Shown here piece by piece: positions 23,124 through 32,959 of a stretch of DNA of 64,000 nucleotides. This DNA comes from Pagrus major (taxonomy: Eukaryota; Chordata; Actinopteri; Spariformes; Sparidae): contig NC_133223.1 of the NCBI RefSeq assembly GCF_040436345.1, forward strand, positions 8,846,847 through 8,910,846. The letters run 5' to 3'. The position numbers and the translations under genes are program-made. The notes beneath the pieces were generated by a model. The model was not told the origin of the DNA. It did no database searches and was given only the letters and a program-made list of their open reading frames with translations. Positions within the stretch are counted from its first letter, which is position 1, and every line of letters begins with the position of its first letter.

Positions 23124-26090
23124 AAGTGTTGTACCTTGACACTTTGGCAATGTTTTCTCACTCACTCTCCATCACTTGCTTTCTCTCTTCCTATCTGAGG
23201 CTATTAATAATTTATCAATCTCCACCCCTAATGTTAGTTAGGTAATGGACCCCCACAAAGCTCAGATTATAACTCAAACCCTGGGTTTAATGATGTAGAG
23301 GAATTAGTTTGATATTGAAGAAAGATGTAGGAGGCAAGAATGTGTGCAAGTAACTGATTAATCTGGAGATGAGAGAATTAGTGAATTGATCCAACAGTCA
23401 TTCACAAGAAAGTAATCGGTAGCTATTTAGACATAGATTCATTATTTAGTCACTTCAGGTTCTGAACTGTGAGAGTTTTCTGTTTCTGTTGTTTGGACAT
23501 TGTTCAGACAACACAAGACATTTGATGACATGGCCTAGCAGGAGAGTTGCATTATGGGTTGTGTTTAGCTTCATTGTTGCTCGGCTAGTGTGTTTCTACA
23601 AGTCTGTTTATAGCACTTTTTAGTTAGCCCTATAATTGCTAAGGAAGCAAACATGGAGCTAAATGATCAATGATCATTGAAGACCACACAGAAGTACCAA
23701 AAACTGCAGTTCCTCAAATGGCCACATGAGGCTGGCTCCAAAAGCAAGTCAGTCCTGTTGACTGTAAAAATAGGTCAGTCCCCTTAACAGCCCATGTTAA
23801 AATGCCAACGTTACAGCATAAGTAAAGATGTTCACAGGTTGGTACAAAGAAACGTCTCTGGTCTCTAAAGCTCTATATCTAACCTACGACTGGTGACATC
23901 ATGGTGGCTCTGTCCACTATTTTCACGGTCAATGAAAAGGATGCATGTTTCAGAACGTTAAAAAAAATGAATGGAGAAGAAACGCTTTGAACACGTTTGT
24001 TGGTGAGAAACACTAACTGCAAACATAACATAACTCTACAGGAGAGCTCAACTTTTCTTCTTTTTTTTGAGGTCAGATTACGGAGATAGAAGAATGAACA
24101 TGCTGAAGCAGCTCTGGTGCTTGGTGACCAGAGGAGCAGTGTTAAATCCTTGTAGTCCTGTAGCGATGTCTGAGACAGCAACAGTGATGTTGGGGATTTT
24201 GATCATACAGTGTATGAGAATTAACCCAGCTCTTGGTTAATATTGTTGAAAACTGAGGACTCACCTGCCTGATGTTATTCTAGTCCTTCTGTAAAGGCAC
24301 AGCCTCCTCAGGTCACATGAAAATCTTGTAAAAACATCTTGTTTTTTTCTTTAAAAAAATCTCAGCTCAGTCGTGTCCTCTTCAGCTTTGACTTCCCCTT
24401 CTGTGGAGACTTGTACACATGTTGCAATTTCCTTTTCAGGGATCTTTTGAAAGCCAGCGTGTGTCCTAATCTGTTGAGCAATAACTGGGAGGAGGGCTGC
24501 CTGGATCCTGCTGTTCTTATGATTCACACATTTCACAGCACTGAAACCGCTTGCCTTTTATAACACACAAGCCAGTTCATACGACAATACTGTTAATAAT
24601 GATCTGCTCTGTGTCCCACCCTGGTCTGTCACATGAATCTCTCCCAGCACTAATTAATCTCTGTTTTCTGAGTGCAGCTTTCTCTCATGCTGGTTTATGT
24701 AACTGTGTCACAGGAGGCTCCACTGAAAACATGTCATGTAGAGACCTCTAGTGGCTGCACTGAGAAACTACTTGAGATCAAAATATCTGCAAATGATCTA
24801 ATTAAGGAGTCCTTAAAAAAAATCACTGTTGCATTCTTTTAATCTTAAAATGTCTCTGAACACCTGTGACTTGTGAAGTCAAGATTAATGTAAGTTATCA
24901 CTGCTTTAACCGTGAAACTATATTTTCTATAAATGATTCCTGCTTTATGTTTAAATGTATCTTTATTGTGCCTCATTAACTGTCTGTTGTTTTGTTTTTA
25001 CTAATTGCTTTGAGGCACCACTGTGTAAGCTGTTCTATATGAGCGATAGACGTGTTTCTGGTGGCTCACAGGTTTTACATGTGTTTACGTTACACATCTG
25101 CACACATCCTCTGGGTGCTCCTGTTTCTTCTCACAGTCACAGTATAGTAAAATGTTGATGTGATTTAAAAGATGGATGATGAATGTGTTCCTATAGGCCC
25201 CTGTGCTGTTTGTAGTGATCTTATTGTATACTAATGATGTGTATTTGATCCTCAAATTAACAAGCCGAAAACTCATCCACAAAGCTAAAAGCAGGGCCGT
25301 TTTTCTTAACTTAAGATAACAGGGTCATGGACATGACAGTGAAGATATCCTGTAATGAAACACCTCTGTGACACCTAAAACTACAGCGTCCACAATGGTC
25401 ATGAAATTAAATCAACACCTCTTTACAACAGTGTCACCAAAAACTGTGCGACCTGTTTATAAATGTTGCTCTCCTGTGACTTTCAATCTGGTGGGGGAAA
25501 AAAAATATCTTCCAAGTTCCTTAATTTTTTTTCATCTGTGAAATTGTGGGGGAAAAGATTTCCAGGAGAACATTTTTATTTTTCTTTGTAAGGCAAATTT
25601 TTCCAAGTGTTTGTTTTTGTAAAATTATTTTTTTCCGCCAGGTCACCAGTCAGAAACAGAAAACAGAAACAGCTGTCCTTTGCTAACCTCTTTTTAAATA
25701 GAGTCTTTGTATTGTGGTTGTGTAAAAGCTTGGGCACACTCATTCTTGGTTAATATCTAGTCTTATTAAACTTAAAGAATAAAATACAGATCAATCAATT
25801 TACTCCAACTTATTATTATATATTAAAATAACTTGATTATAAAGGGTATTTATCTTTTAAAGATCTGCATTATGTTTTTACTGTTTAAGATTATTTATCT
25901 AACAGTATATTTTAAAGTTGTTGAAGGCTGTACAGTATGTCTACATACCATGTTATAGTTATAGTGTGAAAATAAGCATGTTGGTCTCTTTTTATGGGAG
26001 ATCAACTGAAGAGAACTATAAACAGCAGTGCTTCCTTTAAGAAAGCACTTTACTGAATTTTTCCATTGTATAAGTTATAATATATTTATT
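23122..26090. other. Intergenic sequence between the hAT remnant and the il1r2 3' end
   Basis: No gene recognised. About 23690-23940 resembles a common fish repeat on memory alone, with no second copy in the window. The remainder is AT-rich with scattered TTTATT and ATTTA-like motifs. Confidence 0.4.
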
Positions 26091-26094
26091 CTAC

Positions 26095-27033
26095 TGTGTT
26101 TGAGAGGAACATTTTGCACTTCTTACTCTAAAACATAATGTGTTATGTGCAATAACCACATCAAATGATGCATTTTTAGATTTTAGAATAGTCACCAGAA
26201 CAGTTAGACCATCAACACCATCAAATACATTTAATAGAGCAGTAATTTAACCCATTATAAATGCTACATACAGTCAAACATACATATCAACAATGGAAGA
26301 TTTGATTGGTTAAATGCAGTATAAATGTGGAGACATGCAGGTTTGCAAATGGACTGAATACTTCCCTATTGTGCAAGATAACTCCCTGAGAGTTCCCTGA
26401 GGTAATAATTTCCCCTCCTTGTGTTTGTAACCGAGGTAGACAAGTTAGAAACACCTCTCTGTCTAAATGCAGTCCAGTTCAACACCACTGCAAACTACAG
26501 CCTCTATATCAAACATATAATTCAATTGTTATCTCCCTGACTGTGGCGCTCGAAACAGATTATATAATGTTCTACAGGTATATCTTATAAAGGCCACTAT
26601 TTCTGATCCTGGTATGGAGTTACTGAATATCAAAACAAACACATGTAAAGACTTCACATACAGTTGTATCCTGTATACATGTATTTGCAGATTATTATCG
26701 TCATTGCAGAAGCCTTCAATTTGGCCAAACAGTATAAGAGAACTTCTGCAATGGCTACAACTGTACAAATAAACTAAATGCATGTAATCACCTCATTAGC
26801 ACATACAATATCAAAAGTAACAAAAAGTCCATGAGTAATTTTCAGTCGAGGATGAGGAAATGGAGGACAGTCATGTCACTGTAGGTGAATGCAGCTACTA
26901 GAGTAAAAACATTGAATCCCCGTAAAAGGAGTGCTGAACTCCAAACATCACATGCACACATCGCATGAAACACTGATTTCATGTAGCAGACACATTAGAG
27001 AAGTTTGTGGAGGGAGTGTGTACACCAACAGAG
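26095..27033 (-). other. il1r2: il1r2 3' UTR with candidate polyadenylation signals
   Basis: Sequence downstream of the stop codon. On the minus strand, ATTAAA is at 26235-26230 and AATAAA at 26100-26095, giving 3' UTRs of about 0.8 or 0.95 kb. Several ATTTA motifs (for example near 26463 and 26770) would fit the unstable transcripts usual for cytokine-receptor genes. Which signal is used cannot be told from sequence. Confidence 0.45.
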
Positions 27034-27179
27034 TTAGAAGGTGCTGTTCTGACGAGCCAGAATGTAGTCCAGTTTCTTTTTCCTTCTAGGTTTGCAGAGG
27101 ACGTAGAGGAAGACAGAAACCACAGTCAGGAAGCAGGACACGGCCACCGCACCTACCACCACCCATGTAAATGTGGAGT
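27034..27179 (-). CDS. il1r2: il1r2 last exon: membrane helix, short tail and stop
   Basis: Encodes DSTFTWVVVGAVAVSCFLTV, completes the helix with SVFLYVLC, then a tail with a KPRRKKK basic cluster and TAA at 27036-27034. No TIR motif occurs before the stop, and no further splice donor precedes it. Confidence 0.9.
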
Positions 27180-30100
27180 CTGTGAAGAGAGAGACAGAGG
27201 TGAGAGCATGCTTTGGTAGAGAAGCCACTGGTTGTCTTGAAATCAGTTGTAACAAAGGATCGTCCCAGTGAATTATAACTTGGATTGGCTGTCGTTCATA
27301 TTGGTTATGATAACATGTACAGTAGGTATTTACTGAGATCTTGGACAATGTTAAAACAAAGTAAGAAAAACATAGTCAGACAGTTTTTCCATTAAGCGTG
27401 TAATTTGTATTTTACAGGGGCAGCAGAACCACTTACTGCTGCTCACTTTACTTAGACTTGCTCTTCTTTACAGTAGCTATCTTTGGTCATAGCAACTAGC
27501 TGCTGTTAGCAAGTAGCTCAGATGCTGTTAGCAAGGAGCCGTGGAGCTAAGTGTCCCTATTAACTGATGGGAGTCTGCCTACACCGCAATCTTTATCGCA
27601 ATCTGCAAGACGGGGGGGAATCACTGTGGGCAACGGGGCCAGCTTGAAGACAGGAGATACAGTATGGAGGTGATTTACAGCGGCTCTGACCAGGACAATG
27701 AATCAGGGAACGAGAAGAGACGGCGTGTAGAGCTGGAATATTTTCACATTTGACTGTGAATTTAGGATTTGTTTATGTCCAGTTTGAATAAAGTGTGTTT
27801 CAGATGAGTTAATGAGGCATTTAAGCTCGTCTTGGTTTAGTAAAAGAGAGAAACTTGTTTGTTGTATTTTTTTGTTAAGCAAGGAAAACAGGTGTACAAA
27901 TTGTCCTTCTTTGACATTTTGTAAGTTTATTTTGTTGATTTATTACATTACCCAGCTGAAACTACAGGGGCTGTCAGACTGTCAGGACCGGTCGGGGCTA
28001 GCTGGTTAGCATGCTAACTTCAGTTGATGTTACAACACAATTCATAGACGACGATGACATAATGTCAACACTGTTGTTTCTTCATATTCTGTTGATAATG
28101 TTCATGTTTTTGAATGTTTTAAACTAACATTCTGGACAAACCTCCAGGTTAGATAAAGTTATTTTGAAAAGAAAATGGAGGCAAATATTTCAATTCTTAC
28201 CACGAATTTCTATTGTGCATCCATCACAGTTTCCCATGCATACTTTAACCTAGTGTGCTTGCTGTAGTTATCTACACACAGTTGTGTAATAAGGGATCAG
28301 TGCCACCCTCCAAATAAACTGTTAGCATGGTTACAGTCGTCTAAGAGCTGGTGTCTGTCTCCCTTTCAGGCGCCATCTATAAAGCCATGTTCCCAGATCC
28401 CAGCAATTACTTCTGTCAGTAGAATGTTATCAACACCAACGATGGGCAAAATGTCAATGTAATTGACAAAAATATTTCAGTAGGGCTCTCTTATTTACAC
28501 ACAGTATACACACACAGACTCACAACTCACCTTCTAGCTGAAGCAGTGTGACAATTTCCTGTCTCCCTCCTTGATTCTCAGTGACACACTTTAGCTCCGT
28601 CTTTTCGTCTTCTTCGGTCATCTCAACAAAAATTAGCCTTAGCTCAATCTGGCAGCCTTCAGACACCCTGGTTACCCTGGAAACATGGAGACAGACACAA
28701 CCGTCAGTTATGGTTCATGTGACAAACAGCTACTCTCTTAAAGTGGATGTTTCTCAAAGCTAGAAGTAGCCTGTGCTCTATTTATGGGGCAAAAACAAAC
28801 CAATAATTACCTCCTACCCCCCTGCAGAGCCCGCCTATCAAGGTATGATGACTCCACTGATTGGTCGTTGACCAGCCATTCGACTTCAGTGGAATCAGCC
28901 ACTTGACAGTCAGTGAGCACTGTGCAAACCAGCTCCAGTCCTGAACCTGAATGAAGTCAGAGGTTAGTTGACATCACACCTTTGTTGCATTTGAAAAGTC
29001 TCTCCATTCATCTAAGCATTTTGCATCTTAGCATTGACATATATTATATAATCACTCACCATGTAGACTTTCAAAAATGGTTCCATTCAGCGGAGACACA
29101 ATCACAGGACGTTGAATAACTGGAGCTAAAATGTAAAGAAACCCAGATGTATTGTCTCCACAGGGAAATTTAAATTCTACAAATGAAAAGATGAACACCA
29201 AAAGAAAGTTGCAAAAAACTCACTGTTATGTGTCGTGTAGCTGCTGCTGCTGATGAGCCCAGGGTTAGAGGTCATGGAGAGGTCAGGCACAGTGGGAGTG
29301 GGAGTTTCAGGGTCTACGCCTTCACACATACACACACAGTTAGACATGTGTAAACACATCTAAACAAACATGATAATAATTCATGCCAGGTAAGAAGCCA
29401 GCTGTTTTCAAGGATTTTTTTTCCATCTGTGTCAGCCTTGGTGGAACAAGTATTCAGATCCTAACTTGTGTAAATGTACTAAAACTACTGTATAAAAATA
29501 CTCTCAAGTAAAGTAATTAAAGTCCTGCATTCAAAATCTTACTTAAGTAAACGTGCATGAACATAAGCATCAAACTATACTGAGTAATACATGTAAAAGT
29601 AACATTTATTATGTAATTGGATCATAATTATATAATTTAAATGCATTCATGTTTAAGCATCACTTATGTCAGAGCTGGTTATAGTGGATTTAATTTTAAT
29701 AACTATATATACTGCTGGGTAGCATAAACTATATGTCATAATTTATTAGAATATTTATGATTTGGTGTTAATAATCTGAATCTTCAAAGTCACTAGAAAC
29801 TAATGTCATCAAATTAATGTAATGGAGTAAAAAGTACAATATTGGCTTTCAAAGTGTAGCAGAGTACATGTAGATGAATGGAGTCTTTAGTACAATGAGG
29901 CTGCGCTGAGTCAGTGTGTTGCACCTATTCAGCCAGTAGAGGGCAGGGCACACTAATAATTTGTGGTGTTATTATGAGGAAGTAAACTAATGACGTCTCC
30001 AGTTAATCATTTTATATCATTACCACAATTGATAGTATAATTACAGTTTTATTTAATGGACTTTGTACACTGTATGTGCTGGCTGGCTGTATTTTATACT

Positions 30101-32535
30101 TGGTACTGATAATTACATATATGATTTGATAACAGTCAAAACTCACTTATTTGAGTTTTCATCGTTATGTTTCAAAATAAAACCTGCAATAGAAATGTCC
30201 ACCAGAGAATATCAGTCATGTTGTGACTTCACCCACCTTCTACATGGAGCACGATGGTTCTGCTGACTTTGTACTGCTGGTTGCCGATGAGCACTCTGAG
30301 CTCGCAGGTGTAGACACCTGCATGGGATCGCTTCACGGAAGGGATTATTAGTTTAGCATTGTCCCGGCGGAAGGAGCCCCCTCTGATGAGCTGATGGTCA
30401 GTGGAGCTGGAGTCCTGTCAGGAAACAACAGACTGCATCACTCAGATGAAAGGAGCACCTATTGTATTGTAAAGATGCAAAATGGTACCTGGATCCCAAA
30501 TTCTCTTAATAAACCTTTTTCACAGCAGCCATTTTGACATGAAACAGTTGGTAAACACAGGTGTTACTAATCATGTTAATAAGGCCAAATAGAACATCTG
30601 TTTACCTGCTGTTTCATATCAAAATGGCTGCTGTGAAAAAGGTCCTGACTGACTCCTTACATAAAGGGTCACTCTGCTCCAATTATGGAAAAAAAAAAAA
30701 AAAAAAAAAAAGATTAGGGATCCTAAATATTTAAAGAGCTGTTTCACCTCACAAAAATTAAAATGGCGTAAATGTTTTTTTGTTTTTTTTTTGCTCGAAA
30801 CATCTGGTGGGTTAGATTGAACCTTTAGGGGGCCAACTTTGGCCAGTGGGCCAGACTTTGGGCAGCCGTGCTCTAAAGAGTAACATAACTGGTGCTTAAT
30901 GAGTTTTTAGTTAAGTTTAAAGGGTCCATGACATTGAAAGATGTTCAGTGTGCTACAGTTATGATTGTATTGTAAACACAGTTATGAGCCATTAACTAAT
31001 ATATAACTTCTGAACGTCATCTCCTTCTTGAAACTAGTTGATTTGTATTAGAAACTGGTTGAAACAAGGTTCTGGTCCAGTTAGCCTTTTGCTCAAATCA
31101 AGTTTAAAACATGGGACAGTGTAAGGGGCAGAAAATGAGATTAAAAGATTTAAGTCTTAGTAGATGATGAAGATGATGAACATCCAGTATACCAGCTAGT
31201 TTCTCTTACCTTGTACCACTTGATCACACTGTCTGGCTTTTTGAAGTCTTCTATAGGACATCTGAGCGGCACATTCAGCTCTCCCACCATGGCAGGGATT
31301 GGATAGGACAGTTTCTTCATTTCAACAGAAGTGCCCTCGTACACTTGTAGCTTGATACTCCCAGTTACACAGTAGGTTTCATTTCTTAAAAGAAAAGTGA
31401 GGACACACATTTTAAATTACAGATAGAAAGATGCTATTCTTCAGAAAAAAGATCTCAGTTAGTTTCAGAGATGCTGTTGTGGAGCCTCTCTGTGGAGCGA
31501 GGCAAGAGAAAGGACAACCTTTGAAAAAGGAGATATTTGGTGCATTTTCAGAATAAGACTGTAAGTAATACTGTAAGTTTTCCAATTAATCTTCAACGTA
31601 ACAAAAATCAGTTATAAAAATTGGAGCAAAAATGTGAAACGCTTTACAATACACAAATAGTGTGAAATAAAGTAGACTCTAAAAATAGTTCGAAGTGCTG
31701 TATTGTAGGCAACTGGACTTGTTTCGGTATCTTGCAACTGAAACTTTCAGCACTGAGAATTAGCATGATCTGGATGACTGAGAACCTTCATCATCATATA
31801 AAGATAGTTGTAATTTATAATCACTTATTTATTGAGTCAACACATGGTTTCCTGTCTTACTGAACGTTTTTTAGATAAAACTTATATTCCAGAGAGATTT
31901 AATTTAACAACTGCATGCTGGAAAGAACCTCCAGCTATGAAAAGAAACTGTCCTGTCACTTATCGGTTGCAAGACTGCATAGTTTTTAAGTCCCTATATA
32001 TTAATGAAGTTTGGTCGAGCATGGAGGAATTGTCAATGCAGGTGAGGTTGCAGTTTTTACGCCCACCTGTAAGTGCAGGTATATTCCCCTGAGTCTGAAG
32101 CGTTCGCTGGGAGGAACCACAATTGTTGGTCCCTCTGCTGGACGCGTCCCTCGTCCTGATGGATCACACCCTCTGTCCCATTGGCCTTGGTGATGATGTA
32201 CTTTGCAGTCAGGGGGGCAATGTTTCGTACTTGAAGCACTCTCTTGAACATTGGGAAGGCGAGGATTACTGCCTCACCTTCCACTCTGAATAACCCCAAC
32301 TCTGGAGACACCAGGTAGCAGCCATCTGGAAACAGCAGTCAAATTTTTGTATTTTTTTTTACATATATAGTATATAATATATATCAAAAAAAAAGAAGAA
32401 AGAAAGAAAGAAAAGTGTGTGTATATGTACAATATATAAATGCTCACCTTTCATAGGCAGAGGAGGTAGTGGAGGTCTTCTTCCATAAACGTGTTGGATG
32501 ATGACCAGAGCAAACATCAAGACCAGGCGGACCAT
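27034..32535 (-). CDS. il1r2: Interleukin-1 receptor type 2 (decoy receptor), complete, nine coding exons
   Basis: Decoy member of the IL-1R family; it would bind IL-1 at the cell surface, or as a shed form, without signalling. The spliced frame is 429 codons: signal peptide (1-18), Ig1 (30-121), Ig2 (about 122-233), a Ser/Thr/Pro-rich linker (234-265), Ig3 (266-380), one membrane helix (about 386-410) and a basic tail of 19 residues (KPRRKKKLDYILARQNSTF) with no TIR domain. The short tail and the DSTFTW pre-membrane motif (ASSTFSW in human IL1R2) separate it from signalling receptors. The eight internal introns are GT-AG, with phases 1,2,0,1,1,1,2,1. The extra phase-1 step is the linker exon, absent from the il1r1-like gene and from human IL1R2 as I recall it. 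Oddity: the first core cysteine of Ig1 is Phe53. Transcription is towards the il1r1-like gene, with map4k4 upstream, as in the mammalian cluster. Confidence 0.9.
27180..28530. other. il1r2 last intron
   Basis: Holds dispersed repeat copy B (27416-28100) and otherwise non-coding sequence. Chance minus-strand frame extending the last exon is ended by the acceptor TCTTCACAG. Confidence 0.6.
27416..28100. repeat. Dispersed repeat, copy B (il1r2 last intron)
   Basis: Second copy of the family at 5391-5930. It is best conserved at its right end (AACTACAGGGGCTGTCAGAC, then GGCTAGCTGGTTAGCATGCT) and contains internal tandem GCTGTTAGCAAG units absent from copy A. No coding capacity is seen. Confidence 0.65.
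28531..28676 (-). CDS. il1r2: il1r2 exon: second half of Ig3
   Basis: Encodes VTRVSEGCQIELRLIFVEMT and EKTELKCVTEN, the final Ig3 strands with the core cysteine. SEGC would pair with TDC of the previous exon. Ends LLQLE before the membrane exon; donor GTGAGT. Confidence 0.87.
28811..28946 (-). CDS. il1r2: il1r2 exon: first half of Ig3
   Basis: Encodes SGLELVCTVLTDC, TEVEWLVND and ALQGGR. The length, 136 bases, and phases equal the matching il1r1-like exon. Acceptor TTCATTCAG, donor GTAATT. Confidence 0.87.
29060..29125 (-). CDS. il1r2: il1r2 exon: entry to Ig3
   Basis: Encodes PVIQRPVIVSPLNGT, matching RPVIVSPAN of mammalian IL-1 receptors at the start of Ig3. 66 bases, phase 1-1, donor GTGAGT. 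Confidence 0.86.
29224..29319 (-). CDS. il1r2: il1r2 extra exon: Ser/Thr/Pro-rich linker between Ig2 and Ig3
   Basis: A 96-base phase 1-1 exon rich in Ser, Thr and Pro (VDPETPTPTVPDLSMTSN, then SSSSYTTHN), about half of it Ser/Thr/Pro. It could be skipped without changing frame. The donor GTGAGT is strong; the acceptor GTGTGAAG sits in a TG-rich, pyrimidine-poor tract, so inclusion may be partial. The il1r1-like gene has no counterpart. It would make an extended, O-glycosylated hinge. Confidence 0.7.
29320..30236. other. il1r2 intron upstream of the linker exon
   Basis: AT-rich sequence with no coding exon or recognised element. About 29440-29900 has a composition (TACTCAAGTAAAG-like motifs) typical of fish repeats, but no second full copy is seen here. 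Confidence 0.45.
30237..30414 (-). CDS. il1r2: il1r2 exon: second half of Ig2
   Basis: Starts DSSSTDHQLI (human KDSLLLDK at this place) and carries AKLIIPSVKRSHAGVYTCEL, the Ig end signature, then QQYKVSRTI, close to the QYNITRSI strand of mammalian IL1R2. Phase 0 in, 1 out. Confidence 0.88.
30514..30642. repeat. Small MITE-like hairpin element
   Basis: The left arm (from 30514, CCTTTTTCACAGCAGCCATT) and right arm (ending 30642) are inverted copies over about 40 bases with few mismatches, with about 45 bases between. No coding capacity. A run of 23 A at 30689-30711 lies just to the right. Sits in the il1r2 intron splitting Ig2. Confidence 0.85.
30689..30711. repeat. Poly-A tract of 23 bases
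   Basis: Pure A run in an il1r2 intron (poly-U in the il1r2 pre-mRNA). It may be the tail of a retroposed fragment or a slippage product. Confidence 0.95.
31210..31384 (-). CDS. il1r2: il1r2 exon: end of Ig1 and first half of Ig2
   Basis: Opens with (R)NETYC, the RN-x-S/T-Y-C motif closing Ig1, then the Ig2 core cysteine in VPLRCPIEDF and SVIKWYK. It lacks the extra Ig2 cysteine pair, as human IL1R2 does. Acceptor TTTTAAG, donor GTAAGA at codon 174. Confidence 0.88.
32067..32325 (-). CDS. il1r2: il1r2 exon: Ig domain 1
   Basis: Encodes DGCYLV, then GEAVILAFP where family members read x-x-L-x-C-P, QQLWFLPANASDSGEYTC and the exit TYR. The codon at 32257-32255 is TTC (Phe53), one base from TGC (Cys). 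Sequons NGT and NAS. Phase 1 in, 2 out. Confidence 0.88.
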
Positions 32536-32544
32536 GATGGCAGT
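32448..32544 (-). CDS. il1r2: il1r2 exon with start codon and signal peptide
   Basis: After the acceptor GTCACTGCAG come nine untranslated bases, then ATG at 32535-32533. The leader is MVRLVLMFALVIIQHVYG, a good signal peptide, followed by a proline-rich start of the mature chain (RRPPLPPLPMK). Donor GTGAGC, phase 1. Confidence 0.85.
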
Positions 32545-32666
32545 CTGCAGTGACACAGAAATCTAAAATCAAAGATCCACTGATAAAGTGTGTAGTGATT
32601 TCTAGTGGGCAGATTTTGCTCTGTTTCCCTGGGCTTTTAGTGCAAAGTATCAAGTTTAATACTTGC

Positions 32667-32795
32667 CAGTAACAGCTGAAGTGTTAGAGAAGAAGAGACA
32701 AAGAGAGGAACACTGAAATAGTGACAAAGCCAGAGTCATGCCTAGTGCTGGGATTTTGCAGATGGTGTCTCCTCAAGCAGCTTATAGTTTTGACG
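32667..32795 (-). other. il1r2: Probable il1r2 5' UTR exon
   Basis: Lies between the TATA box and the signal-peptide exon. The best donor on the minus strand is TTACTG|GCAAGT, a GC-type site matching consensus otherwise; GTATTA four bases on is a weaker GT alternative. An upstream ATG at 32739-32737 opens a short frame out of phase with the receptor, so leaky scanning may limit translation. The start is inferred from the TATA position. Confidence 0.45.
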
Positions 32796-32817
32796 ACGTC
32801 TAGCTTTCACTTAAACT

Positions 32818-32949
32818 CTTTTATAGATTGTAGAACCTTGTGACATCATGAGAGTCGTCACTGACACACCGGCAGTCCCGCTAATCCCGCCCCCACGCTC
32901 ACCCAAATTTAACCACAGGGGTTTGCCAGCAGCAGCGTGAGGTGAGTCA
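32818..32949 (-). promoter_or_regulatory. il1r2: il1r2 promoter: TATA box with GC-box, RUNX and AP-1 motifs
   Basis: TATAAAAG on the minus strand (plus-strand 32818-32825) lies about 280 bases upstream of the start codon. Further upstream are a near-CRE/AP-1 TGACATCA (about 32837), a GC/KLF box CCCGCCCCCAC (32886-32896), a RUNX-type AACCACA (about 32911) and a perfect AP-1 TGAGTCA (32943-32949). This fits an inducible, myeloid-type promoter; the motif functions are inferred. Confidence 0.6.
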
Positions 32950-32959
32950 CATTCAGTGG

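Noticed and set aside
22971..23245. Open frames reading CVCVCVCV
   Set aside because: Translation of the (TG)30 microsatellite.
28581..28763. Plus-strand 60-codon frame
   Set aside because: Antisense of the il1r2 Ig3 exon at 28531-28676.
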